Source: Actinomadura hibisca NBRC 15177
GTDB taxonomy: Bacteria; Actinomycetota; Actinomycetes; Streptosporangiales; Streptosporangiaceae
Length of the DNA: 64,000 nucleotides
Direction of reading: 5' to 3'
NCBI RefSeq assembly: GCF_001552635.1
Contig: NZ_BCRO01000002.1
Coordinates: forward strand, 62,001-126,000
The notes under the pieces are model-generated. The model worked only from the letters and a program-made list of their open reading frames with translations, made no database searches and was not told where the DNA came from. The position numbers and the translations under genes were made by a program. The first letter of the stretch is position 1. Every line of letters starts with the position of its first letter. Positions 31,943 through 40,236 of this stretch are shown one piece after another.

Positions 31943-32928
31943 TGCGACGCGCGAGGCCCCAACCCGCCTTGTCGGCCGCGTGTGCCGCGCTGCTGGCGAC
32001 GGCGCTGGCGGGGTGCGGGCTGAAACCGGCGTCGGCGTTCATCCCGGCCGTCGAGCCGGGCGGCATCCGGCCGATTCCCGGGCTGGCGGACGTCAAGCTC
32101 AAGGTGACCTCCAAGGAGTTCACCGAGCAGCTCATCCTCGGCAAGATCGCCGTGCTGGCGCTGACCGCCGCCGGGGCCAAGGCCGAGGACCACACCAACG
32201 TGCAGGGCAGCGTGTCGGCCCGCCGCTCCCTCACCGTCGGCGACAACGACCTGATGTGGGAGTACACCGGCACCGCCTGGATCACCTACCTCGGCCAGAG
32301 CGACGCGGTCCCCGACGCGACCCGGCAGTTCGAGGCCGTCCGCGACCTGGACCTCAAGCGCAACAAGATCGCCTGGTTGTCGCCGCCCGCCCCGCTCAAC
32401 GACACCTACGCGATCGCCGTCACCCCCGCCAGCCAGGCCAAGTACGGGTTGAAGGACCTGGCGGACATGGCCAAGGTCCCCGTCGGGCAGCGCACCTTCT
32501 GCGTGGAGTCGGAGTTCTTCACCCGCAACGACGGCATGCGCGGCATGTTCAAGACCTACGGCCTGGAGTACGGCCGCTCGGTCCCGGCGGGCAACGTGCT
32601 GCAGATGTCCACCGGCGTCGTCTTCAGCGCCCTCGCCCAGGGCCGCTGCACCTTCGGCGAGGTCACCTCCACCGACGGGCGGCTGCCCGGCCTCGGCCTC
32701 AAGGTGCTGGAGGACGGCCGCAAGCACTTCCCGATCTACAACCCGGCCGTGTCCGTGCGCGAACCGGTGCTGCGCGCCCACCCCGAGCTGGCCGGCCTGT
32801 TCGCCAAGATCAGCCCAAAGCTGACCACGCCGGTGATGCTGGAGCTGAACAGCAAGGTGGACGTGGACGGCGGCGATCCGGCCTTCGTCGCCCGCGACTG
32901 GATGCGGCGCGAGGGCCTGGTGAGGTGA
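31942..32928 (+). CDS. Osmoprotectant substrate-binding lipoprotein (OpuCC type)
   Basis: The protein has 328 residues. The start codon overlaps the permease stop (TGATG) and aaagga precedes it. The signal sequence ends in the lipobox LAGC (Cys near 25), so the protein is anchored outside the membrane. The OpuAC domain begins VTSKEFTEQLILGKIAVLAL and includes NDLMWEYTGTAWITYLG, the usual ligand-cage region of choline/betaine binding proteins. A 17-base hairpin follows the stop. Confidence 0.92.
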   Translation: MRRARPQPALSAACAALLATALAGCGLKPASAFIPAVEPGGIRPIPGLADVKLKVTSKEFTEQLILGKIAVLALTAAGAKAEDHTNVQGSVSARRSLTVGDNDLMWEYTGTAWITYLGQSDAVPDATRQFEAVRDLDLKRNKIAWLSPPAPLNDTYAIAVTPASQAKYGLKDLADMAKVPVGQRTFCVESEFFTRNDGMRGMFKTYGLEYGRSVPAGNVLQMSTGVVFSALAQGRCTFGEVTSTDGRLPGLGLKVLEDGRKHFPIYNPAVSVREPVLRAHPELAGLFAKISPKLTTPVMLELNSKVDVDGGDPAFVARDWMRREGLVR

Positions 32929-32951
32929 ACCGCCGGAGGTGAGCCGCCCCC

Positions 32952-32968
32952 GGTCACTCCAAGTGACC
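32952..32968. terminator. Short hairpin after osmoprotectant operon
   Basis: ggtcact-cca-agtgacc forms a perfect 7-bp stem 23 bp after the stop at 32928. It could end the operon or act as an operator for the next gene, which starts at 32993. Confidence 0.4.
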
Positions 32969-32992
32969 GCAGGGCTTGCAACAATACCGAGC

Positions 32993-34741
32993 GTGACCAT
33001 CGTCGATCGTGCGCGGACCCGGCTCGGCCGCCTGCCGTCCACGGTCGCGCGGATCGCCCGGCGTCCCTACTGGGAACGCCCGAGCCCCGAGTGGCTGGTG
33101 CGGCGCTGGCCCGACCTGAACGCCACCTGCGTGGCCGCCGTGTTCTTCTGGTTCTCGGTCACCCCGACGCTGGTGCCCCGGCCCTGGTACCTGCAGGGCG
33201 TCGTCGGCGGCATCACCGCCGTGATCGGCTACGCGCTCGGCGCGATCCTCAGCACGCTGGTCCGCGCGCTGGCCTGGCGGACGCCCGCCGCGCGGGTGCG
33301 GACACGCTGCTGGCAGGCGTTCTTCCTGGTCGTCCCGGCGCTGACGCTGGTGCTGGTCGCCGCCAGCTCGGTCGCGCAGCAGCGGTTGCGCGCGTTGCAG
33401 GGACTGCCGCCCGACCACGCGTGGAACCCGCCGGTGATCGTGCTGATGGCGGTGGCGCTGGGCGGGCTGCTGCTGGTCGTCGGCCGCGCCGTCCGGCTGG
33501 CCACCCGCGCGCTGATCCGGGGTCTGGACCGGCGGCTGCCCCGGCCGGTCGCGGTGGCGTCCGGGCTGCTGATCAGCGGGGTGCTGGTCACCGCCGGGCT
33601 GCGCGACGTCGTCTACGAGCGCGGGATCGTCGACGTCGCCGCCGACCTCGCCGCCCAGGCCGACCACATCACCAAGCCCGGCGTCGTCCGGCCCCGCACG
33701 CCGCTGGTGTCGGGCAGCGCCGCGTCGCTGGTGACCTGGGACGACCTCGGCCGGGAGGGCCGCACCTACATCGGGTCGGTGCCGGAACCGGACCGGATCG
33801 AGCGGGAGACGGGGCGTCCGGCCGTCCAGCCCATCCGCGTCTACGTCAGTCCGGGCGGCCCGGAGGCGTTCGCCGACGCGGCCCAGGAGTTCGACGACGA
33901 CGCGCGCCTCGCCGTCCGGGAGCTGGAGCGCACCCGCGCCTTCGAGCGGAAGGTCCTGACGATCGCGGGCACCACCGGCAGCGGCTGGGTGGACGAGTCG
34001 CTGGTCAGGCCGCTGGAGTACATGTACGGCGGGGACACCGCGACGGTGTCGCTGCGCTACTCCTACTTCCCGAGCTGGTTGTCGTACCTGGTGGACAAGG
34101 ACAAGGCGGTCCGGGCGTCGCGCGCGCTGGCGAAGGCCGTCCACGAACGCTGGTCGGCGCTGCCCCCCGACCGCCGCCCCCGGCTGCTGGTGACCGGCGA
34201 GAGCCTGGGCGCGTACGCGATCGAGAGCTCCTACGGCAGCCTGCGCCGCCTGCTCGCCGAGACCGACGGCGCGCTGCTGGCGGGCACCCCCGACTTCAGC
34301 CCGATCTCCAGCGAGATCCGCAGGCGGCGCGACGCGGGCAGCCCGGTGTGGCGGCCGCAGTACCAGCGGGGCCGGAACGTCCGCGTGGCCCAGTTCCCCG
34401 ACCGCGACCTGTCCCGCCCGCCGGACGAATGGCTGCGCCCCCGCGTGGTGCAACTGCTGAACGCCTCCGACCCGGTGGTGTGGTGGACGACCGACCTGAT
34501 CCTGCGCTCGCCCGAATGGCTCGAAGACCCGCTGGGCCCCGACATCTCGCCGCTGATGCGCTGGTTCCCGGTGGTCACGTTCTGGCAGGTGACGCTGGAC
34601 ATGGCGATGGCCTACGAGGTCCCCGCCCCGCACGGCCACCACTACGGCACCAACCCGGTCGAGGGCTGGGCGGCGGTGGCCGCGCCGGACGGCTGGACCG
34701 CCCGAGACACCGCCCGCCTCAAAACAGCCATGACCAGATGA
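32993..34741 (+). CDS. Membrane alpha/beta-hydrolase family protein
   Basis: The protein has 582 residues. Four or five transmembrane helices occupy the first 210 residues (LNATCVAAVFFWFSVTPTLV, GGITAVIGYALGAIL, VIVLMAVALGGLLLVV, SGLLISGVLVTAGL). The C-terminal soluble part belongs to the actinobacterial alpha/beta-hydrolase family that follows such helices: VYVSPGGPEAF, TIAGTTGSGWVDES and the nucleophile in LLVTGESLGAYA (GxSxG). The catalytic His may be in PHGHHYGTNPVEGW. The substrate is unknown. GTG 32993 is chosen over an upstream in-frame GTG because the hairpin lies between them and AATACC lies 4 to 5 bases before it. Confidence 0.83.
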   Translation: MTIVDRARTRLGRLPSTVARIARRPYWERPSPEWLVRRWPDLNATCVAAVFFWFSVTPTLVPRPWYLQGVVGGITAVIGYALGAILSTLVRALAWRTPAARVRTRCWQAFFLVVPALTLVLVAASSVAQQRLRALQGLPPDHAWNPPVIVLMAVALGGLLLVVGRAVRLATRALIRGLDRRLPRPVAVASGLLISGVLVTAGLRDVVYERGIVDVAADLAAQADHITKPGVVRPRTPLVSGSAASLVTWDDLGREGRTYIGSVPEPDRIERETGRPAVQPIRVYVSPGGPEAFADAAQEFDDDARLAVRELERTRAFERKVLTIAGTTGSGWVDESLVRPLEYMYGGDTATVSLRYSYFPSWLSYLVDKDKAVRASRALAKAVHERWSALPPDRRPRLLVTGESLGAYAIESSYGSLRRLLAETDGALLAGTPDFSPISSEIRRRRDAGSPVWRPQYQRGRNVRVAQFPDRDLSRPPDEWLRPRVVQLLNASDPVVWWTTDLILRSPEWLEDPLGPDISPLMRWFPVVTFWQVTLDMAMAYEVPAPHGHHYGTNPVEGWAAVAAPDGWTARDTARLKTAMTR

Positions 34742-34854
34742 CCACCATCCCCATATTTGCGGTTCCGGCAAAGAAGTTTGTCAAAACCTCAGGCGATCGG
34801 TGAGCATCGTCGAGCAGCGGGCGACCACGCCCTGCCAGCTGAAAGGGGATATCC

Positions 34855-35499
34855 ATGACCGAGCACAACGGCGCGGACGCCGCGTTCTGGGACGCCCGCT
34901 ACTCCGAGAGCGACCGCATCTGGAGCGGCAGGCCCAACACCATGCTGGTGCGCGAGATCACGGGCGTGCGGCCGGGCGCCGCGCTGGACATCGGCAGCGG
35001 CGAGGGCGCCGACGCGATCTGGCTGGCCGAGCAGGGCTGGCAGGTGACGGCCGTGGACATCTCCCAGGTCGCGCTGGACCGGGCGGCCGAGGAGGCGGCC
35101 AAGGCGGGCGTCGCCGACCGCGTCGACTGGCAGCGCCACGACCTCGGCGAGACCTTCCCCAAGGGCGAATTCGACCTGGTGTCGGCGCAGTACCTGCACG
35201 CGCCGGGCGAGATGCCGCGCGAGAAGATGCTCCGGCGGGCCGCCGACGCCGTCGCTCCGGGCGGCCTGCTGATGGTCGTGGGCCACGCGATCGCCCCGTC
35301 CTGGAACCAGCGGCCGGAGGGGCACGGCCACCACGACATGACGTTCCCGACCACCGCCGACGTGCTGGAGTCGCTCGCCCTGCCCGAAGGCGGCTGGGAG
35401 ACGGTGCGCGACGAGGAGTTCGAGTGGACCAAGCCCGGCCCCGACGGCGAGCCCCTCACCCGCACCGACAACCTCCTGCTGCTGCGCCGGGCCGCCTGA
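34855..35499 (+). CDS. Class I SAM-dependent methyltransferase
   Basis: The protein has 214 residues; ATG follows gaaagggg. The Rossmann motif I is ALDIGSGEGADAIWLA, motif II VTAVDISQVAL, and post-motif DLVSAQYLHAPGEM; it is similar to TehB-like and thiopurine-type enzymes. FWDARYSESDRIWSGRPNTM at the N-terminus is typical of this actinobacterial group. The acceptor is unknown. It stands alone, convergent with the quinone oxidoreductase gene. Confidence 0.9.
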   Translation: MTEHNGADAAFWDARYSESDRIWSGRPNTMLVREITGVRPGAALDIGSGEGADAIWLAEQGWQVTAVDISQVALDRAAEEAAKAGVADRVDWQRHDLGETFPKGEFDLVSAQYLHAPGEMPREKMLRRAADAVAPGGLLMVVGHAIAPSWNQRPEGHGHHDMTFPTTADVLESLALPEGGWETVRDEEFEWTKPGPDGEPLTRTDNLLLLRRAA

Positions 35500-35509
35500 G
35501 CGGGACCCG

Positions 35510-36424
35510 TCAGCCGGCCGCCGCCACGTCCAGGACCGCCTTACCGGCGATCCGCCGGTCCAGCAGCGCCTGGGCCGCCTCGGTGACGCGCTCCCACGAG
35601 CCGCGCCAGTCGACCTCGGGGGAGAGCTTCCCGTCGGCCACGAAGCCCAGCAGCGTGGCCAGGTCGGGGCCGACCTCGTGGACGTCGCCGAACGTGCTCA
35701 TCGTCTTGGCCGGGCCGATGGAGAACAACGAGTAGGGCGCGAACACGGCGGGCTCGCCGGACGCCCAGCCGATGTTCTGCACGTCACCGCCGGGCGCGAG
35801 GAGGTCCCAGGCGGCGGTCAGTTGCGGCCCGCCCACGGTGTCCAGGATGAGGTCAACAGACTGGTCGATACCGTCCAGCCCGACCACCACCTCATGAGCA
35901 CCCAGCTCGGCCAGCCCCTCGGCCCGGCCCGCCGACCCGACCGAGGCGACGACATGAGCGCCACCCAGGACCGCCAGCTGGATGGCGTAGCGACCGACCC
36001 CACCGGCCGCACCGGTGATGAGCACCCGACGCCCCAGAACAGATCGGGAACGCAAGGTCCGCAACGCAGTAATGCCGGCCATCGGAAGCGCGGCGGCATC
36101 GGCGAGCTCAACGTGATCAGGAACGACAGCCACAGCGGTGACGTCCACGGCCATGCGCTGAGCCCAGGCTCCAGCACCAAAGGCTGCAACCCGATCACCC
36201 ACAGCGGGCCCGGTGCCATCGGCAGCAGCACGAACGACGACACCAGCGGCGTCATAACCATGCACGGTCCCAGCAGGCAGCCGACCGGCGAAGGCCACCT
36301 CACCACGGTTGAGCGAGATGTGCCGCACCTCAAGAACGAGCTGATCAAGAGCAGGAACAGGCTCAGCAGCGGTGCCGAGCCGCAGGGAGCCGGGGGCGTC
36401 GGGATCGACAACGAGCGCACGCAC
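35510..36424 (-). CDS. Zinc-type alcohol dehydrogenase-like quinone oxidoreductase
   Basis: The protein has 304 residues; GTG 36424 follows ggagaggag. It is an MDR-superfamily protein: N-terminal GroES-like part (ISLNRGEVAFAGRLPAG, GYDAAGVVV) and NADPH site TGAAGGVGRYAIQLA. It has no catalytic zinc ligands, as in quinone oxidoreductases. It faces a TetR gene across two operator-like palindromes, a familiar stress-regulated pair. About the first 200 codons use T in the third position 62 times and A 4 times; the last 100 codons use T only twice. Composition therefore changes abruptly near 35830, within the gene. Confidence 0.9.
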   Translation of the reverse strand: MRALVVDPDAPGSLRLGTAAEPVPALDQLVLEVRHISLNRGEVAFAGRLPAGTVHGYDAAGVVVRAAADGTGPAVGDRVAAFGAGAWAQRMAVDVTAVAVVPDHVELADAAALPMAGITALRTLRSRSVLGRRVLITGAAGGVGRYAIQLAVLGGAHVVASVGSAGRAEGLAELGAHEVVVGLDGIDQSVDLILDTVGGPQLTAAWDLLAPGGDVQNIGWASGEPAVFAPYSLFSIGPAKTMSTFGDVHEVGPDLATLLGFVADGKLSPEVDWRGSWERVTEAAQALLDRRIAGKAVLDVAAAG

Positions 36425-36453
36425 GTCGAAGACTCCTCTCCAGGGAGGTAAAC

Positions 36454-36505
36454 CGGACCGTCAGTCCGCTTGGCGGAACGGTAACATATACGGACTGCTA
36501 GTCCG
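36454..36505. promoter_or_regulatory. Pair of TetR-type operators
   Basis: Two palindromes lie in the divergent region: CGGACCGTCAGTCCG (36454-36468) and CGGACTGCTAGTCCG (36491-36505), 37 bp centre to centre. Both have CGGAC/GTCCG arms. The second overlaps the expected start region of the TetR gene and the first the 5' region of the oxidoreductase gene, so one repressor could close both promoters. Confidence 0.7.
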
Positions 36506-36521
36506 CTTTGGTGAGGTGCCG

Positions 36522-37148
36522 ATGGCCGAACGACGTGGCGAACGCGCCGACGCGCTCCGCAACCGGGGCGCGGTGCTGCGCGCGGCCGAACAACTCCTGG
36601 CCGAAGGAGGCGGCGAGCACGTGTCGCTCGACCGGGTGGCGGCCATGGCAGGAGTGGGCAAAGGCACCGTCTACCGCCGCTTCGGCAGCCGGGCCGGGCT
36701 GTTGCAGGCGCTGCTGGAGGAGAGATCGCAGGAACTGCGCGACGCGATCGTCCAGGGCCCGCCCCCCCTGGGCCCCGGAGCGCCCGCACACGAACGACTA
36801 CTGGCCTTCCTAGACCGCCTCGGAGCGATCGCCGAAGGCAACGCGGTGTTGTTCTCAGCCCACGAGCAGGCATGCGCCGATGACAAGTACAACGACCCCA
36901 GCTACCAGTCGTGGCACCGCCACCTGAGCGCCCTGTTCGCCGAGACGGACGCCGCCCTCGACGCCGACTTCACGGCCCACGCCCTGCTCGCGGTCTTCGA
37001 CGGCGACCTGGTCCGCCACATGACACCGCCCGACGACCCCCGGCGCTTCACCCGTTCGGTCCAGCGGATGGCGATGGCGCTGCTGGGCCGCGATGATCTA
37101 CAAGACGGCCGCCCCACCCGCGCCGCAGAAGGAACCCAAGGAGGATGA
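36522..37148 (+). CDS. TetR regulator of the divergent oxidoreductase
   Basis: The protein has 208 residues. The helix-turn-helix is NRGAVLRAAEQLLAEGG and LDRVAAMAGVGKGTVYRRFG (about 12-58). The C-terminal domain is of the type often found next to NADPH oxidoreductases (ERLLAFLDRLGAIAEGNAVL). ATG 36522 follows gtgaggtg. It overlaps the next TetR gene by four bases (ATGA), so two repressors are made from one message. Third positions carry 31 A and 5 T, the same plus-strand A excess seen in both neighbours. Confidence 0.88.
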   Translation: MAERRGERADALRNRGAVLRAAEQLLAEGGGEHVSLDRVAAMAGVGKGTVYRRFGSRAGLLQALLEERSQELRDAIVQGPPPLGPGAPAHERLLAFLDRLGAIAEGNAVLFSAHEQACADDKYNDPSYQSWHRHLSALFAETDAALDADFTAHALLAVFDGDLVRHMTPPDDPRRFTRSVQRMAMALLGRDDLQDGRPTRAAEGTQGG

Positions 37149-37753
37149 CCGTGGCATCCGACGCAGGACAGCCCACCAGACGCCGGGGCGCGGCCTTGGA
37201 GCAGGCGATCCTCCAGGCCGCGGCGGAGGAACTGCGCGAGTCGGGCTACGCGGGCATGACGATGGACAAGGTGGCCCGCCGCGCCGCCACCAACAAGAAC
37301 ACGATCTACCGTCGCTGGCCCCACCGAGCGGCCCTGGGCGTAGCGGCCTACCGCCACCTGGCCAAGACGAAGACACCGGTACCGGACACCGGAACCCTGC
37401 GAGGCGACGCACTGGAACTGCTCCGCCAGGCAAACAAAACCTGGTCCTCACCACAAGGGACGATCCTGCGCGACCTACTGGCAGCCACAAGCGACGAGCC
37501 CCAACTGCTGAACCTGCTACGCGACCTGGCGGGCGACACAAGCATGGACACCGCCTGGCTAACCCTGCTCAGCCGAGCGGTGGCAAGAGGCGAAGCACCC
37601 CCAGAAGCAGTGCACCCCCGCGTGGCGTCACTGCCGATGACACTCCTACGAGCCGAGTACGCACTGAGGGGCCGACCCGAAGTGCAGGACGAGATCCTGA
37701 CCGAGCTGGTGGACGAGGTGTTCCTCCCCCTGGTCCGAGGCCGGGCTCGCTGA
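37145..37753 (+). CDS. Second TetR regulator, coupled to the first
   Basis: The protein has 202 residues. The helix-turn-helix reads AILQAAAEELRESGYAGMTM and VARRAATNKNTIYRRWPHRA; the C-terminal part is TetR_C_11-like (ILRDLLAATSDEPQLLNLLR, VDEVFLPLVRGR). The ATG overlaps the stop of the first TetR gene; gaggatgacc leaves room for an alternative GTG at 37151. Third positions carry 41 A but only 2 T. A truncated and internally deleted copy of this gene lies at 42923-43075. Confidence 0.88.
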   Translation: MTVASDAGQPTRRRGAALEQAILQAAAEELRESGYAGMTMDKVARRAATNKNTIYRRWPHRAALGVAAYRHLAKTKTPVPDTGTLRGDALELLRQANKTWSSPQGTILRDLLAATSDEPQLLNLLRDLAGDTSMDTAWLTLLSRAVARGEAPPEAVHPRVASLPMTLLRAEYALRGRPEVQDEILTELVDEVFLPLVRGRAR

Positions 37754-37796
37754 CGTTGCCGGTCGACCCGGTCAGCATCCGGCGGAGGGACGCCGC

Positions 37797-38081
37797 TCAC
37801 AACCCGCGCAATGCCTCATGGAGGTCGTCGTAGGCCGACCAACAGTCGATGCTCCCGTCATCGTTCAGACTGCCCATGTACCAGCCCGCGTCATCGACCG
37901 GCTGCACGAGACACAGGCCGTGGAACCCCAGCACGATCGCTGGAAGTCCCATCGGACCGATCGCCGGGGAGCCGCACCACGTGACGGTGCGACCGGTGTG
38001 AAGCGGGACGGCCTCCCGGTCTCCGGACACCGCACGGATGCGCTGAAGGGTCCACCCAGCGGGCAGGCGTGCTTCGGCCAT
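37797..38081 (-). CDS. Conserved hypothetical protein, 94 aa
   Basis: I do not recognise the family. The 94 residues start MAEARLPAGWTLQRIRAVSG and end YMGSLNDDGSIDCWSAYDDL followed by HEALRGL, a compact ending that looks folded. Two Trp, two Cys, and no membrane segment. Codon use is mixed (T and A both present in third positions), unlike the strand-biased genes just upstream. It is convergent with the second TetR gene, 43 bp apart. Confidence 0.62.
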   Translation of the reverse strand: MAEARLPAGWTLQRIRAVSGDREAVPLHTGRTVTWCGSPAIGPMGLPAIVLGFHGLCLVQPVDDAGWYMGSLNDDGSIDCWSAYDDLHEALRGL

Positions 38082-38285
38082 GCAGCGATGATCTCAGGAC
38101 CGGCAGCGCGACGGCGGCCGGGAACGACCTGGTCGGGGGCTGTTCGAGGTGTTCGTGAACGACCTCGAATGATCCCGAACAGCGTGCGGGCTTGTCGCCC
38201 CCCGGTGGTGGCGCCGACTGTTCTCCGCAGCGGGCACCGGTTCCACGACCCCGTGGCCGGATCCGCCAAGGACAGGAGCTGCAGC

Positions 38286-38735
38286 ATGAGGAAAGCAACG
38301 GCGACGGCCATCGCGATGGCGGCGATCGCGGTGGGCGCGGTCACCCCGGCGGCGCAGGCGGCCCCCCTCGCACCGGCCGTCCCCACGGCCCCGGCCGCCC
38401 GGCCCGGCCAGCCCGACGACGCGGTCGCGCACTCGAACCCGTCGGCGATCCCCACCGCCGCGAAGGTGGTGCACTACCAGCGCTGGACCCGCCACTGCGG
38501 CTCGACCTACGAGGGCTACACCTGGCCCGACGGCAAGGCCGCGACGACCAAGAAGTCCGGCGGGCGCTGCCAGGGGGACGCCTGGCTCGCCGTGCGGCGC
38601 ACCGACGGGCACTGGTACGGCTGGTACCACCATCGCAGCCAGATGACCGTGCAATCCCGCCAGGGCTCGACCCGAATCTGGCAGGGCGAGCACAAGGGCT
38701 GCTCCAACTGCCGGGTCTACAAGACCCGCCGCTGA
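38286..38735 (+). CDS. Small secreted cysteine-containing protein
   Basis: The protein has 149 residues; ATG 38286 follows caggag. A Sec signal peptide (MRKATATAIAMAAIAVGAVT) ends AQA-AP near residue 28. A Pro/Ala-rich linker follows, then a compact domain with four Cys (RHCGSTYEGYTWPDG, GGRCQGDAW, KGCSNCRVYKTRR) and many aromatic residues (GHWYGWYHHRSQM), suggesting two disulfides. I recognise no family. Next gene, 15 bp away, is a lipoprotein on the same strand. Confidence 0.75.
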   Translation: MRKATATAIAMAAIAVGAVTPAAQAAPLAPAVPTAPAARPGQPDDAVAHSNPSAIPTAAKVVHYQRWTRHCGSTYEGYTWPDGKAATTKKSGGRCQGDAWLAVRRTDGHWYGWYHHRSQMTVQSRQGSTRIWQGEHKGCSNCRVYKTRR

Positions 38736-38750
38736 ACCAGGCTCCGGCTC

Positions 38751-39389
38751 ATGACCATGCGACTCGGCGGCCTGGCCGCTGTCGTGCTGGTCTCGGTGGT
38801 GCCGGTCATGAGCGCGGCCGGCTGCGGCCCGGGGGCTCGCCCCCGGGCCGCAGCCGGCCCCACCACCGCGTCCACGCACTCCACATCCCAGCACCGCACA
38901 CCCACGAGCATGACGGACGAGGAGTACGCCACCGCCCGGACCAGGCAGAAGCAGTTGCTGGCCGACGGCAAGGTGACCAGAGCCGAGTACGAGCTGGCCG
39001 CCCAGCGCTTCAGCGGCTGCCTCAGCCGTCATGGCCTAGAGGTGCGGAACCTCGGCTGGGATCCGGTGAGCAACCAGCAACTGCAGATCGAGTACCGCGG
39101 TCCGACCGGAAAGGAGCAGGAGGACGCACCAGGCGAGCAGTGCCTGCAAGCGCATCTGATGCGGGCCAGCGAGCTCTACACCGCAGGCAGCCGCTCCCTC
39201 ATGTCCGCCGACCTGATGGCCGCCACCCGGCGCTGCCTGAACGCCAAGGGCATCGGCACCACCGGCCATGAGGCGTCCTTGCCCGACCTCCGCGTCTCCG
39301 CACCGGGCAAGGACCGGAACGTGACCGACTGCGTCGCCGACAGCATGGCCACGCTGTATCCCGACATGCCCATCGCCATCGGCGACTGA
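38751..39389 (+). CDS. Putative lipoprotein with hairpin inside its coding sequence
   Basis: The protein has 212 residues. A signal sequence ends in the lipobox SAAGC (Cys near 25). A Thr/Ser/Pro-rich spacer follows, then a soluble domain with paired Cys (SGCLSRHGLEV, EQCLQAHLM, RRCLNAKGI, TDCVADSMA), four cysteines in all. TRQKQLLADGKVTRAEYELA at about 64-83 suggests a helical pair. ATG 38751 is used; ATG 38757 is equally possible. A 20-bp perfect inverted repeat at 38816-38859 covers the lipobox Cys and following codons. Function unknown. Confidence 0.72.
   Translation: MTMRLGGLAAVVLVSVVPVMSAAGCGPGARPRAAAGPTTASTHSTSQHRTPTSMTDEEYATARTRQKQLLADGKVTRAEYELAAQRFSGCLSRHGLEVRNLGWDPVSNQQLQIEYRGPTGKEQEDAPGEQCLQAHLMRASELYTAGSRSLMSADLMAATRRCLNAKGIGTTGHEASLPDLRVSAPGKDRNVTDCVADSMATLYPDMPIAIGD
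38816..38859. repeat. 20-bp perfect inverted repeat inside a coding sequence
   Basis: Arms at 38816-38835 (ggccggctgcggcccggggg) and 38840-38859 pair completely around the loop ctcg. It encodes residues around the lipobox Cys of the lipoprotein. Elsewhere in this window hairpins of this strength lie only between genes. Confidence 0.85.
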
Positions 39390-39520
39390 GCGCCTAGCCG
39401 CAAGTTCCGCATGCAACCCGACGCGGTGGTGCGGCCGGATCTGGGGAGACCCGGCCGCGCCCATCGAGAGTAGCGAGTCCGTCGGTGGTTGCGTCGCCGC
39501 CGTGGCCGGGAGGCGTTTCG

Positions 39521-39862
39521 TCAGCGGAACTCGACGGTTTTCGTCATCGGCAGGTTGTTCATGGGGCAGCCGGCCACCTGCGAGCTCGTCCCCGGCCCGG
39601 CCTTCACCCAGGGGCCGTACACGACGTTGCGTCGCCGGGGCCAGGTGTTCATCACCCAGCAGACCATCTTGAACCGGTACTCGCCGTCGCCCTCAGGGCA
39701 CTGCACGCCCCACATGGTTCTCGGGTAGACGCACCCGGAGGGCTCCGCATGTGCGGGCGCCGCCAGGGCGCCCAGTCCTCCGCCACCGACCACCACCGCG
39801 ACGGCCACCGCGACGGCGCGCCGCCCCCACCGGCTCGGTGCGATCATTCGACCACTGTTCAT
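39521..39862 (-). CDS. Small secreted protein, unknown family
   Basis: The protein has 113 residues; ATG 39862 follows gggagagg, and the longer frame is rejected. The signal peptide (basic RWGRR, then AVAVAVAVVVGGGGLGAL) ends at AHA-EP near residue 39. The mature part has four Cys (SGCVYPRTMW, VQCPEGDG, MVCWVMNTW, AGCPMNNLP) and several Trp, suggesting a small disulfide-stabilised fold. Not recognised. It is convergent with the lipoprotein gene. Confidence 0.72.
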   Translation of the reverse strand: MNSGRMIAPSRWGRRAVAVAVAVVVGGGGLGALAAPAHAEPSGCVYPRTMWGVQCPEGDGEYRFKMVCWVMNTWPRRRNVVYGPWVKAGPGTSSQVAGCPMNNLPMTKTVEFR

Positions 39863-40053
39863 GACCTCTCCCGTTCCGCCGCCGAGCCTCACGCCCCGTG
39901 CGCAGGAGTGGCGGCGCTTCCACGGTCGCGGTCCCGCAGTCCCGGGCGCGCGATGCAGAGGTCCCGCCGAGGGGAAGCCGTCGGCAGGGACGTTTCGGGG
40001 CAGATGTCCCAGGCGCGCCACCACTACGGCGGTCCGGCGCTTCTCCTCCAGTG

Positions 40054-40236
40054 TTAAGACTCGTCGGGATGATCGTCGTCGAGTTCGGCGAGCTTGCGGG
40101 CGGCCAACACGCTGGCCGCCTTGATCGTTTCGGGTGGCAGCCCCAGTTCCCGCAGCGCTTCCTCGTAGGCGGCCCGGGCTATCTCCAGAGCCATCCGCAA
40201 CGTCAGCACGGCGGTCGGCTCAGCTCCTGTCGGCAC
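40054..40236 (-). CDS. Small helical hypothetical protein, 60 aa
   Basis: Sixty residues, apparently all helical: LTLRMALEIARAAYEEALRE, then LGLPPETIKAASVLAARKLA and an acidic end (ELDDDHPDES). The start overlaps the 3' end of the ATP-binding protein gene by 17 bp on the same strand, so the two are coupled. Unknown function; it could be a partner of the ATP-binding protein. Confidence 0.6.
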   Translation of the reverse strand: MPTGAEPTAVLTLRMALEIARAAYEEALRELGLPPETIKAASVLAARKLAELDDDHPDES

